The notes under the pieces: model-generated
The model's input: only the letters and a program-made list of their open reading frames with translations
Told to the model about the DNA's origin: nothing
The model's database searches: none
Source of the DNA: Plantibacter sp. VKM Ac-2880
GTDB lineage: Bacteria; Actinomycetota; Actinomycetes; Actinomycetales; Microbacteriaceae
NCBI RefSeq assembly: GCF_015351235.1
Contig: NZ_JADKSJ010000001.1
Coordinates: 744,001 to 808,000 of the forward strand
Length of the DNA: 64,000 nt
Direction: 5' to 3'
Translations under genes and position numbers: made by a program
Shown: one piece after another, positions 1 through 7,214 of the stretch
How positions within the stretch are numbered: position 1 is the stretch's first letter
Layout: each line of letters opens with the position of its first letter

Positions 1-2
1 GG

Positions 3-365
3 ATCGTGCTCGTGGTGCTCGCCGTCGTGGGGGCTCCGATGGAGGGGCGCCACCTCTACGGTCTCATGGCCGTCGATGCGCCGCTCGACCTCGTGCGCGG
101 GTGTATCGGTGGGGCGCTGCTCGTCATCACCCTCGGCAGGACCGATCGCGAGCGACGCGACCGATGGATCGTCGCCGCAGGGATCCTCCTGCTGATGGTG
201 GCGGTGAGCGGCCTCGTCGACCGTCAGCTGTTCGGGCTCGTGCCCAGCTCGTTCACGCCCGTCGACCTGCTCGTCACGACCGCTCTCGGGGTCCTGTTGC
301 TCCGGGCCGGGATCCGTGGAAGCAGACGCACGGCGGACCAGGAGGACCCCGCAGAGGCGGGCTGA
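3..365 (+). CDS. Hypothetical membrane protein (5' truncated by window edge)
   Basis: The reading frame is open to the left edge, so only the C-terminal ~120 residues are present. They contain about three hydrophobic stretches (around residues 1-10, 28-45 and 55-75 of the visible part, with a fourth near 85-100), separated by an Arg-rich cytoplasmic-looking loop. The protein ends in a charged tail. A GTG at position 6 could be an internal start, but no ribosome binding site can be seen upstream. I do not recognise the family. It converges with the ANTAR gene that follows; 47 nt separate the stops. Confidence 0.5.
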   Translation: MVLVVLAVVGAPMEGRHLYGLMAVDAPLDLVRGCIGGALLVITLGRTDRERRDRWIVAAGILLLMVAVSGLVDRQLFGLVPSSFTPVDLLVTTALGVLLLRAGIRGSRRTADQEDPAEAG

Positions 366-412
366 CCGCTGCGGCTGGGCTGGGCCGTTGCTCCGATTCG
401 CTGCAGTTCCAG

Positions 413-1144
413 CTACAGCGTCAGGCGCAGTTCGACGACGTCGCGCGCGACGTCCACGAGCGGCCGACGTGCACCGCGTGCGTGCTTCCGGAGCCGGTCG
501 AACGCGTCCTCGACGGAGATCGAGGCCGTGTAGGCGACGACGCCCTTCGCCTGCTCGATGATGACGCGGGACTGCAGGGCGCGCTCCAACTGGTCGCGAG
601 CGACATCGCTCGCCCGCAGCGTGCGCTCATGCAGGATGCCGATGGTCGCGACGTCGGCCATGGCCTGCGCGGCGCGCGTCTCGAGCTCGTCCAGATCCTC
701 GCCCGCCGTCCGGAAGAGGTTGAGGGTGCCGATGGTGGTGCGCCGCAGCCGGAGCGGCACCGCGTACACCGAGGTGAACCGGGCCTCGGCCGCAGCCTCG
801 GCGAACCGCGGCCATCGGGCGGAGACGGCGCCGATGTCCGGTACGGCGACGGCGGTCCCGCCGCGGAAGCTCTCGATGCACGGTCCCTCGTCGGCGCTCA
901 GCTGGATCAGCTCGACGAGCCGGCTCGACTCGCTCGTCGACGCGATGAGGTCGAGGTCGCCGTGCTGATCGGCGAGCAGGATGCCGGATGCGTCGACGTC
1001 GAGGAGGTCGACGCTCGCGTCCACGAGGGTCTGCAGGAGGTCGACGACGTCGTAGTCGTCGACGAGGGTGTCGGCGAGTGTCGCGAAGACCTCGAGCAGT
1101 TCGGCGCCGTGACCGAGCGCTGTGCCGCTGCCCTCCCCGCTCAT
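413..1144 (-). CDS. GAF and ANTAR domain-containing protein
   Basis: A predicted signal-responsive RNA-binding antiterminator of 243 aa. Residues ~15-170 form a GAF sensor domain (D-E-G-P-C-I around 85-90 is typical of this GAF subgroup). Residues ~183-238 match ANTAR, with the S-R-V-I-I-E-Q-A-K-G-V core at 192-202. In the ANTAR family this three-helix domain binds dual-hexaloop RNA to prevent transcription termination. The ATG overlaps the TGA of the upstream paralogue (ATGA), so the two are translationally coupled. A long upstream extension of the frame is rejected because it runs through the neighbouring gene. No RNA target could be identified. Confidence 0.9.
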   Translation of the reverse strand: MSGEGSGTALGHGAELLEVFATLADTLVDDYDVVDLLQTLVDASVDLLDVDASGILLADQHGDLDLIASTSESSRLVELIQLSADEGPCIESFRGGTAVAVPDIGAVSARWPRFAEAAAEARFTSVYAVPLRLRRTTIGTLNLFRTAGEDLDELETRAAQAMADVATIGILHERTLRASDVARDQLERALQSRVIIEQAKGVVAYTASISVEDAFDRLRKHARGARRPLVDVARDVVELRLTL

Positions 1145-1845
1145 CGATCGTCTTCGATCGTGTCGTCGCGCAGCAGGTAGCCGGTGCGCCGCTCGAGGAT
1201 GTCCTCGGCGACGTCGGCCATGGACCGGTTTTGGGCGAAGGCCTGGGCCTGGATGAACAGGTGGGCGTCGTCGGCACCGAGTCCGAGCTGGGCGATGACG
1301 AACCCCGTCGCCTGGTGGATCCGGCGTCGTGCGTGCGGCTTCAGCTGCTCCGTTTCGGGCTGGCTCGCGTGCTCGAGCGTGCGGCGGAGGACGTACCGGC
1401 TGAGCGGGCGCGTCAGCGACATCATCTCCTCGACCGCCTGCTCGCCGAGCGTGCGCTCCTCGGTGTCGTAGAGCTCGACGGCGCCCACCTGCAACGGGCC
1501 GACGCGCAGCGGGAAGGCGAAGACCGAGCCGACCGCGTGCCCGCGGATCGCCTCCGTGAACGATGGCCAGAAGGCGTAGCCGTTGCGCTGGATGGCGGCC
1601 TCGAGCACGGGGTGCCCGCTGCCGACCGCATCCCAGCAGGGTCCCTCGGTCAGGTCGAACTGGATCTCGTCGAGCAGGGCCACCTGGGAGTCGCTCGCCG
1701 CGATCGTCTCCGCGCTGAGGGCGTCGCCGAGGGTGGCGATGGAGACCCCGGAGAGCGGCAGCAGGCGCAGGATCGGCTCGACGAGTTGGTCGTCGTCGTC
1801 GACCCGTTCGAGCGCGCTGTACACGACGGCGAAGGTGTCGCTCAT
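1141..1845 (-). CDS. GAF and ANTAR domain-containing protein
   Basis: First gene of a two-gene ANTAR operon, 234 aa. An N-terminal GAF domain (~10-160, with L-T-E-G-P-C-W) is followed by a divergent ANTAR domain (~172-228; A-R-R-R-I-H-Q-A-T-G-F-V core). Start chosen at the ATG preceded by GGAAGGAG about 7 nt upstream; the frame is open further upstream but that part has no similarity to the family. It ends in a 4-bp overlap with the next GAF-ANTAR gene. Both read away from the stress operon beginning at 2079. That suggests but does not prove a shared stress-response role. Confidence 0.9.
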   Translation of the reverse strand: MSDTFAVVYSALERVDDDDQLVEPILRLLPLSGVSIATLGDALSAETIAASDSQVALLDEIQFDLTEGPCWDAVGSGHPVLEAAIQRNGYAFWPSFTEAIRGHAVGSVFAFPLRVGPLQVGAVELYDTEERTLGEQAVEEMMSLTRPLSRYVLRRTLEHASQPETEQLKPHARRRIHQATGFVIAQLGLGADDAHLFIQAQAFAQNRSMADVAEDILERRTGYLLRDDTIEDDR

Positions 1846-2078
1846 GACGCCGCTCCTTCCACGATCGACGAGGGTTCTGCCCACCATCGTAAAACGCATC
1901 GCCTCGTCCGTGCCGGGTTGATCCGATTTGCGAACGGTCGCGCGCGGGGACGCAGAGCATACGCCTGTCGGGTCCATGTGACCAGCTTCGATCGCCCTCC
2001 CGGAGGATTCCGCAGGCTGGATGGCATGGCCGCACACGCATCTCAGCGAAGCGGCCTCGATGAAGAAAGGGCTCACCC

Positions 2079-2885
2079 ATGACTGATATCGATTCGCCCT
2101 CCTCGGGGCACGGCGGAGCCGTCGACACGGCCAGGGAACAGGCGGGCGACCTCGCGGCCAGTGCGAAGGCGTCGGCCGGGGACGTCGCCGGAACCGCGAA
2201 GGACGCGGCCACCCAGGTCGCCGGCGAGGCCCGCCGACAGGCGAAGGATCTGCTGCACGAATCCCGCAGCGAACTCGTCGAGCAGGCCGGCCAGCAGCAG
2301 CAGCGCGTCGCGGCCGGACTGCGATCGCTCGGTGAGGAGCTCGGCGGCATGGCGCGTTCGAGCGATCAGCCGGGCATCGCCGCCGACCTCGTGTCGCAGG
2401 CCGCGAGCCGTGCCGACGCCGTCGCCTCCTGGCTCGACGCGCGTGATCCCGGGTCGCTCCTCGGCGAGGTCAAGGACTTCGCCCGCCGCAGCCCAGGCAC
2501 GTTCATCGGCCTCGCGGCGCTCGCAGGGATCGTCGCCGGTCGGCTGACGAAGAACCTGGCCGCCGAGGCGAAGGAGAGCTCGTCGGACACCGGGTCGTCG
2601 GGTCCGCGATCGACAGCGTCCTCGACGACCGTGCCACCGGCACCGGTCACCACCGATCCCACCGATGCCGACGTCGAGCTCGCCCCTGCGAGCGTGCCGG
2701 TCGTACCGTCGCCCTCTGCCGGTCCGAACGTCGGCGACCCCGTCTTCGACACGACGAGTCCCGTCGGCGACCCGACCGGCCGTGTCGGTGAGACCACGAA
2801 CCAGTTCGGCTCCGACGACCTCGCCGTCGGCGGGACGGGGGCCGGCGACGCGGGCGTGGGTGACACCGAGGGGACCAGACCATGA
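2079..2885 (+). CDS. Ala-rich amphipathic stress/envelope protein, hypothetical
   Basis: 268 aa. Residues ~15-100 are a charged, Ala/Gln/Glu-rich helical region with A-K-A-S-A-G-type repeats resembling LEA or apolipoprotein-like helices. A single hydrophobic segment lies near 143-160 (F-I-G-L-A-A-L-A-G-I-V-A-G), followed by a low-complexity Ser/Thr/Pro/Asp-rich tail. GAAAGGG lies ~9 nt upstream of the ATG. It heads an operon with a holin-X-like gene and a DUF3618 gene; the ATG of the next gene overlaps its stop (ATGA). No specific family is recognised. A surface or membrane-associated stress role is inferred from the context only. Confidence 0.75.
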   Translation: MTDIDSPSSGHGGAVDTAREQAGDLAASAKASAGDVAGTAKDAATQVAGEARRQAKDLLHESRSELVEQAGQQQQRVAAGLRSLGEELGGMARSSDQPGIAADLVSQAASRADAVASWLDARDPGSLLGEVKDFARRSPGTFIGLAALAGIVAGRLTKNLAAEAKESSSDTGSSGPRSTASSTTVPPAPVTTDPTDADVELAPASVPVVPSPSAGPNVGDPVFDTTSPVGDPTGRVGETTNQFGSDDLAVGGTGAGDAGVGDTEGTRP

Positions 2886-3298
2886 CCGATCATCCGACGC
2901 CCTCGGAGCAGCAGGCGGCGAACACCTCGCTCGGCGATCTGCTCGGCGAGGTCTCGCGCGACATCTCGACGCTCATGCGTCAGGAGGTCGAGCTCGCGAA
3001 GGCCGAGGTCCGGGAGTCCGCGAAGCGCGCGGGAACCGGTGCCGGCCTCATGGGCGGTGCCGGGTACGCCGCCCTCATGACGGTGTTCTTCCTCTCCATC
3101 GCCCTCTGGTGGGCGCTCGGCACCCTGGTCGGCAACGGCTGGTCCGCGCTGATCGTCGCCGGGGTGTGGGCGATCGTCGCGACGATCCTGTTCGTGGTCG
3201 GCAGGTCGGCGATGCAGAAGGTGAAGGGCATGCCGCAGACCATCGACACCGTGAAGCACATTCCAGACACGCTCAAGAAGAACGAGGAGAACCGATGA
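2882..3298 (+). CDS. Phage holin family protein (actinobacterial holin-X type)
   Basis: 138 aa small membrane protein. An N-terminal helix with L-M-R-Q-E-V-E-L-A-K-A-E-V is characteristic of the DUF1469/holin-X group, followed by two transmembrane segments (~55-80 and ~86-108) and a short basic tail. Despite the family name these are chromosomal proteins in actinobacteria, commonly beside DUF3618 genes as here; no phage genes are nearby. It overlaps both neighbours by 4 bp (ATGA junctions), so the three genes form a tightly coupled operon. Confidence 0.85.
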   Translation: MTDHPTPSEQQAANTSLGDLLGEVSRDISTLMRQEVELAKAEVRESAKRAGTGAGLMGGAGYAALMTVFFLSIALWWALGTLVGNGWSALIVAGVWAIVATILFVVGRSAMQKVKGMPQTIDTVKHIPDTLKKNEENR

Positions 3299-3927
3299 GC
3301 GACATCAGCAACACCACGGGTCCCGCGGGTGGCGCAGGACCGACCGACAGCAGCGACCCGGACCGGATCCGGGCCGACATCGAACGCACCAGGGCAGAAC
3401 TCGGCAGCGATGTCGACGCCCTGGCCGACAAGGTCACGCCGTCGAAGATCATGGATCGGGAGAAGGCCAAGGCGAAGGACGCCCTCGGCTCCGTCAAGGA
3501 CCGGGTCTTCGGCGTCGCCTCGGACCTCTCCGACACGGCTTCCGGCGCGGTGGGTTCTGCGGGCGGCTCCATCTCCGCAGCTCCGAAGCGGGCGGTGGAG
3601 AAGCTGGAGGGAGCGCCCATCGCCGTCGGGCTCATGGCCTTCGGCGCGGGACTCCTCGTCTCGGCCCTCCTCCCGTCCAGCACCAAGGAGCGCCACCTGG
3701 CGTCGTCCGTCAAGGACGCGGCGCAGCCGCTCGTGGACGACGTGACGGACGCGGCGAAGGAGGCCGCCGAGCACCTGCGTGAGCCGGCGATGGACGCGGT
3801 CGACGCCGTGAAGTCGGAGGCCACCGAGGCCGCTGGCCAGGTGCGCACCGAGGCCAGCGGAGCCGTCCAGGACGTCAAGGACGAGGCGAGCCAGGCGAAG
3901 CACGCCGTCCAGGACTCCAACCAGTAG
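3295..3927 (+). CDS. DUF3618 domain-containing protein
   Basis: 210 aa. Residues ~20-65 hold the DUF3618 signature (D-P-D-R-I-R-A-D-I-E-R-T-R-A-E-L then D-V-D-A-L-A-D-K-V). A hydrophobic segment follows at ~106-122, then a long Ala/Glu/Lys-rich helical tail (~130-210) with V-K-x-E-A repeats that look LEA-like. Start is the ATG overlapping the stop of the holin-like gene. The function of DUF3618 proteins is not established; they usually accompany holin-X and YihY proteins. A strong hairpin follows the stop. Confidence 0.85.
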   Translation: MSDISNTTGPAGGAGPTDSSDPDRIRADIERTRAELGSDVDALADKVTPSKIMDREKAKAKDALGSVKDRVFGVASDLSDTASGAVGSAGGSISAAPKRAVEKLEGAPIAVGLMAFGAGLLVSALLPSSTKERHLASSVKDAAQPLVDDVTDAAKEAAEHLREPAMDAVDAVKSEATEAAGQVRTEASGAVQDVKDEASQAKHAVQDSNQ

Positions 3928-3945
3928 CGACTGACGCCGCCGGCG

Positions 3946-3995
3946 ACACCACGGCCGGGCCACGACGCATCCGCGGAGTGGCCCGGCCGTGGTGT
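3946..3995 (+). terminator. Intrinsic-type terminator hairpin after DUF3618 gene
   Basis: A perfect 18-bp inverted repeat (3946-3963 and 3978-3995) with a 14-nt loop lies 19 nt downstream of the DUF3618 stop. The downstream side lacks a long T-run, as is common in actinobacteria. It probably separates the three-gene operon from the YihY gene. The DNA between it and the YihY start holds a short run of CAGCACCAGCCC-like repeats. Confidence 0.75.
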
Positions 3996-4081
3996 TCCCC
4001 CAGCACCAGCCCACCACCAGCACCAGCCCGCCCCCAGCACCAGCCCCAGTCCACCGCCCCGACCGGCCCGAAGGAGTCACC

Positions 4082-5140
4082 ATGGCCGAGACCGTCCGGA
4101 GTACCGATCGCACCGACGCACCCGACCCGGAGGACCGCCGCAAACCCGACGGGCCGACGGACCTCCGCAAGCCGTCCTGGTCGTTCGTCCTCAAGAAGAC
4201 CGTCCACGAGTTCACGTCCGACCAGTGCTTCGACATCGCTGCGGCGCTCACCTACTACGGTGTCCTCGCCCTGTTCCCCGGGCTCATCGCCGTCGTGTCG
4301 CTGCTCGGCGTGTTCGGGCAGAGCGAGGAGGCGCTCGAGCAGGTGCTCGGTATCGCGCAGAGCGTCGGCCCGGCCGAGGTGCTCGACACGCTCCGTGGGC
4401 CGCTCGAGTCGATCTCGTCGTCACCGGGGGCCGGCCTCGCCCTCCTCACCGGTGTCCTCGTCGCGCTCTGGTCCGCGTCCGGCTATGTCGGCGCGTTCAG
4501 CCGGGCCATGAACCGTATCTACGAGATCGACGAGGGACGGCCGTTCTGGAAGCTCCGACCGATGCAGCTGATCGTCACCGTGGTCGCGGTGGTGCTCATC
4601 CTCCTCGTCGCGTTGCTCCTCGTGGTCTCCGGTCCGGTCACGGAGGCCGTCGGCGACGCGCTCGGCCTCGGTGAGACGGTGCAGCTCGTGTGGTCGATCG
4701 CCAAGTGGCCGGTCATCGCCCTGGCGGTCGTCCTCATCATCGCCGTGCTGTACCACGCGACGCCGAACGCCAAACAGCCGAAGTTCCGCTGGCTGAGCCT
4801 CGGCGCGGTCATCGCGATCGTCGTGCTCGTGATCGCCTCGGGCGCGTTCGCCCTCTACCTCGCCACCTTCGCGAACTACGACAAGACCTACGGCTCCCTC
4901 GCCGGGGTGATCGTGTTCCTCCTGTGGTTGTGGATCGCGAACCTGGCACTGCTGTTCGGGGCCGAGTTCGACGCCGAACTCGAGCGGGGCCGAGAGTTGC
5001 AGGCCGGCATCCGGGCCGAGAAGCGGATCCAGTTGCCGCCGCGGGACACCCGGGCGAGCGACAAGGCCGAGCGGACCGAGTCGCGTGACGAAGCGGAGGG
5101 TCGCCGCATCCGGCAGCGTGCGGGGCGCGGAGGGGAGTAG
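4082..5140 (+). CDS. YihY/virulence factor BrkB family membrane protein
   Basis: 352 aa polytopic membrane protein. A cytoplasmic N-terminus is followed by the family signature A-A-A-L-T-Y-Y near residue 55 and about six transmembrane segments up to ~300; the tail is highly charged. The motif W-S-A-S-G-Y-V is typical. The start is the ATG preceded by AAGGAG; an earlier in-frame start would add a Pro-rich segment encoded by a low-complexity repeat and is less likely. Once annotated as RNase BN, the family is now regarded as membrane proteins of unknown role. A close paralogue lies at 34170-35249. Its stop lies in a hairpin shared with the convergent DUF6766 gene. Confidence 0.9.
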   Translation: MAETVRSTDRTDAPDPEDRRKPDGPTDLRKPSWSFVLKKTVHEFTSDQCFDIAAALTYYGVLALFPGLIAVVSLLGVFGQSEEALEQVLGIAQSVGPAEVLDTLRGPLESISSSPGAGLALLTGVLVALWSASGYVGAFSRAMNRIYEIDEGRPFWKLRPMQLIVTVVAVVLILLVALLLVVSGPVTEAVGDALGLGETVQLVWSIAKWPVIALAVVLIIAVLYHATPNAKQPKFRWLSLGAVIAIVVLVIASGAFALYLATFANYDKTYGSLAGVIVFLLWLWIANLALLFGAEFDAELERGRELQAGIRAEKRIQLPPRDTRASDKAERTESRDEAEGRRIRQRAGRGGE

Positions 5141-5158
5141 CCCGCTACTCCGCCTCCG
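5128..5158. terminator. Bidirectional terminator overlapping two stop codons
   Basis: Inverted repeat 5128-5140 / 5145-5158 (13-bp arms with one bulged base, 4-nt loop). The YihY stop codon lies in the left arm and the DUF6766 stop codon in the right arm, with only 4 nt between the two genes. It can serve as terminator on both strands. Confidence 0.65.
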
Positions 5159-5828
5159 TGCTCGTCTCGTCGTGCGGCGTCCCCACGGGCTTCGACTCCG
5201 ACGACCCCCGCTGACGCAGGTAGATCGAGAAGACCACCATGCACCCGACGGCGAGGAACTCCGACTGCCAGTTCTGCAGGGTCCGGTTCCAGAAGTCGGG
5301 GGAGGCGAGGTAGCCGAGGAGGTCGACCGGGGGTTGCCCGTGTTCCTGTTGCTCGGCGTTGTAGGTGACCCGTCCGGCGACCGCCTGGGCGGCCCATGAG
5401 GCGAGGAAGACGGCGCCCATGACGAGCAACAGCGAGTTCGAGTACAGCGTCCGCCGCCACCCGGCCACGCGCGCCCACTTCGGTGCGTCCGCTGGTGCGT
5501 GCTCACCGAGGAGTTGTTCCTCGTCGCTGCCGATTCCTTCGTCGCCAGGCTGTTTCGACTCGGGTGAGCCCCGCTGAACGAGCCACACGGTGGCGAGGAT
5601 GAAGAGGAAGAACTGCAGGAACTCCGACTGCCAGTTCTCGGCCACGTCGACGACGAACGCCGAGGACGTGACGAACTCGAGGAAGCCGACCGGCGCGAGT
5701 CCGTGGGAGCGCTGGTCGTCGTTGAACGCGGCGAGCCCGACGAGGGACTGGCCGAGGAGGGCGAGGGCGAAGATCGCGCCGAAGAAGATACTGAGGGCGT
5801 GGTCGCGGAGGTGTCGCATGGCGTTCAC
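5145..5828 (-). CDS. DUF6766 family membrane protein
   Basis: 227 aa with four hydrophobic segments (about 13-30, 70-87, 128-150 and 188-205). It is built as two similar halves: each has a G-Q-S/A-A-Q-x-V motif, then N-W-Q-S-E-F-L, a TM helix and Q-R-G-S-x-E-S-K. This internal duplication is typical of DUF6766; the function is unknown. The start is a GTG (5828), with an ATG three codons later. The GTG overlaps the TGA of a truncated copy of the same 5' end lying just upstream, so translation may depend on coupling. Confidence 0.85.
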   Translation of the reverse strand: MNAMRHLRDHALSIFFGAIFALALLGQSLVGLAAFNDDQRSHGLAPVGFLEFVTSSAFVVDVAENWQSEFLQFFLFILATVWLVQRGSPESKQPGDEGIGSDEEQLLGEHAPADAPKWARVAGWRRTLYSNSLLLVMGAVFLASWAAQAVAGRVTYNAEQQEHGQPPVDLLGYLASPDFWNRTLQNWQSEFLAVGCMVVFSIYLRQRGSSESKPVGTPHDETSTEAE

Positions 5829-5904
5829 CGATTCCAGATTCCTGTGGTGGACATGAGGGCGGTGCTCAGGGCGTGGTCGCGAAGGTGTCGCATGGCGTTC
5901 ACCG
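5791..5904 (-). repeat. Direct repeat duplicating the DUF6766 gene start
   Basis: Two 40-bp copies, 5791-5830 and 5865-5904, differ at only two positions and are offset by 74 bp. Each copy contains the GTG start and the first ~12 codons of the DUF6766 gene. The duplication probably arose by slippage or unequal exchange. Confidence 0.9.
5825..5902 (-). pseudogene. Truncated duplicate of the DUF6766 5' end (25-codon leader ORF)
   Basis: The frame starts with GTG (5902) and its first 13 residues (M-N-A-M-R-H-L-R-D-H-A-L-S) match the true gene. It then diverges and ends at TGA (5825-5827). That TGA overlaps the GTG of the intact gene (GTGA). Its own GTG overlaps the stop of the small membrane peptide upstream, again as GTGA. 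It may be a remnant, or it may now work as a translational-coupling leader. Confidence 0.7.
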
Positions 5905-5982
5905 GCCCGACAGCCCGATGGCGAACAGGTAGACCAGTCCGATCACGACGACGAATGCCCACGCGGTGAAGACGATTTTCAT
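5899..5982 (-). CDS. Small membrane peptide, 27 aa
   Basis: A 27-residue frame beginning M-K-I-V-F-T-A-W-A-F and made almost entirely of one transmembrane helix, ending L-S-G-R. It sits directly upstream of the DUF6766 leader duplicate, and its stop overlaps that GTG. Composition and coupling support a real small membrane protein. However, no good Shine-Dalgarno sequence precedes the ATG and no homologue is known to me. It could form one mRNA with the DUF6766 gene. Confidence 0.5.
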   Translation of the reverse strand: MKIVFTAWAFVVVIGLVYLFAIGLSGR

Positions 5983-6058
5983 GGCCGAGACACTACGCCG
6001 ATCCCCGGGCCGGTCGCCGCGCTTGCGATTCCCCTCGGAAGCGTGTGTGATTCGCCCT

Positions 6059-6085
6059 CCCTGGGAATGCCGACCCTGGGAATGC
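6059..6085 (+). repeat. 12-bp direct repeat upstream of SDR operon
   Basis: CCCTGGGAATGC occurs at 6059-6070 and 6074-6085, a 15-bp period. It lies 31 nt upstream of the putative -10 box of the SDR operon, a position suited to activator binding. No regulator is assigned. Confidence 0.5.
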
Positions 6086-6115
6086 AAGGGGCGGCGTCGA
6101 ACAGCCGACCTCCCC

Positions 6116-6202
6116 TAACGTGGCGTCATGCCCCAGACCATCGCAACCCCTCGAGTCCTCTCAGCTCCATGTTCCGCCGCCATCGAACGGTTCGTGCGAT
6201 GA
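6116..6202 (+). CDS. Leaderless upstream ORF (24 aa) coupled to SDR gene, with its -10 box
   Basis: TAACGT at 6116-6121 is followed after exactly 6 nt by ATG (6128), the leaderless spacing seen repeatedly in this window. The ORF runs 24 codons (M-P-Q-T-I-A-T-P-R-V...) and its TGA at 6200-6202 overlaps the ATG of the SDR gene (ATGA). It is probably a coupling leader that lets a leaderless transcript translate the SDR. The peptide has no recognisable function. The coding part is 6128-6202. Confidence 0.5.
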
Positions 6203-7197
6203 GCCGGGGTGTCGCAGTCGTCACGGGCGGTACGGCAGGGCTCGGCCGGGCGACGGTCCGTGAACTCGCGAAGCGTGGCTGGGACGTCGCCGTGCTGGCA
6301 CGCGGTGAGGACGGACTCGCGGCGACCGTCGCCGAGGTCGAGCAGGCCGGGCGACGAGCGCTGGCCGTGCCGACCGACGTGGCCGACCGTGAAGCGGTCG
6401 AACGTGCCGCCGATCGCGTCGAGACCGAGCTCGGACCCATCGAGCTGTGGGTCAACTGCGCCATGGTCGGCGTGTTCGGCGACTTCCTGACGACCGAGCC
6501 GAAGGACTTCGAACGCGCCGTCGCCGTCAACTTCTTCGGCTTCGTCAACGGCACGCGCGCAGCGCTCTCGCGCATGGTCCCGCGCGATCGCGGACACGTC
6601 ATCCAGGTGGGCTCGGCGCTCGCGCACCGCGGCATTCCGCTGCAGGCGGCGTACTGCGGGTCCAAGTTCGGTGCGCGCGGGTTCACCGAGTCCGTGACCG
6701 CGGAACTCATCCACGCCGGCAGTGCCGTCAAGCTCTCGACGGTCGACATGCCGGCGCTGAACACCATCCAGTTCAGCTGGGTGAAGTCGCAGCTGCCCGA
6801 GCACCCGCAGCCCGTGCCGCCGATCTACCAGCCCGAGGTGGGTGCCACCGCCATCGCCGACGTCGCCGACAAGCCGCGACGACGCACCTGGGTGGGGGAG
6901 TCCACCGTCGGTACCATCCTCGGCGACCGCTTCGCCGGTTCGTTCCTCGACTGGTTCCTCGCCAGGACGGGCTACTCGGGACAGCTCGCCCCCGACAAGG
7001 ACGACCCGCGCATGCCCGACAACGTCTACACGCCCGCCCCCGGCGACCACGGTGCTCGCGGGGTGTTCAGCGACAAGGCGCGCTCCTGGAGTCCGCAGAC
7101 CTGGGCGATCCGGCACCGTCCGGCCGTGTACGCGACCGCGGTGGGCGCCGTCGCAGCGGGTGTCGCCCTGGTGACCGGCGCGGCGAAGCGACGCTGA
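6199..7197 (+). CDS. SDR family oxidoreductase
   Basis: 332 aa classical short-chain dehydrogenase. The Rossmann motif T-G-G-T-A-G-L-G is near residues 8-15; the catalytic Y-C-G-S-K stands near 151-155, preceded by V-G-S-A-L. The C-terminal ~80 residues extend beyond a usual 250-aa SDR and end in a hydrophobic segment (A-V-G-A-V-A-A-G-V-A-L-V-T-G-A) and basic residues, so it is probably membrane-anchored. Start chosen at the ATG overlapping the upstream mini-ORF stop; earlier in-frame ATGs exist. It is followed within 17 nt by an FAD oxidoreductase and then an SRPBCC gene, probably one operon. Confidence 0.85.
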   Translation: MSRGVAVVTGGTAGLGRATVRELAKRGWDVAVLARGEDGLAATVAEVEQAGRRALAVPTDVADREAVERAADRVETELGPIELWVNCAMVGVFGDFLTTEPKDFERAVAVNFFGFVNGTRAALSRMVPRDRGHVIQVGSALAHRGIPLQAAYCGSKFGARGFTESVTAELIHAGSAVKLSTVDMPALNTIQFSWVKSQLPEHPQPVPPIYQPEVGATAIADVADKPRRRTWVGESTVGTILGDRFAGSFLDWFLARTGYSGQLAPDKDDPRMPDNVYTPAPGDHGARGVFSDKARSWSPQTWAIRHRPAVYATAVGAVAAGVALVTGAAKRR

Positions 7198-7214
7198 CCG
7201 TCGTGGGGGCAGGC

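Noticed and set aside
101-1180. Plus-strand frame across the ANTAR gene
   Set aside because: Composition is unlike a protein family and it is antisense to a clear GAF-ANTAR gene.
1846-2078. ANTAR-target dual hexaloop RNA
   Set aside because: No two adjacent stems with 6-nt loops of the required pattern could be found by eye.
2882-3298. Prophage remnant suggested by the two phage-holin family proteins
   Set aside because: No other phage genes occur nearby, and holin-X proteins with DUF3618 are ordinary chromosomal genes in actinobacteria.
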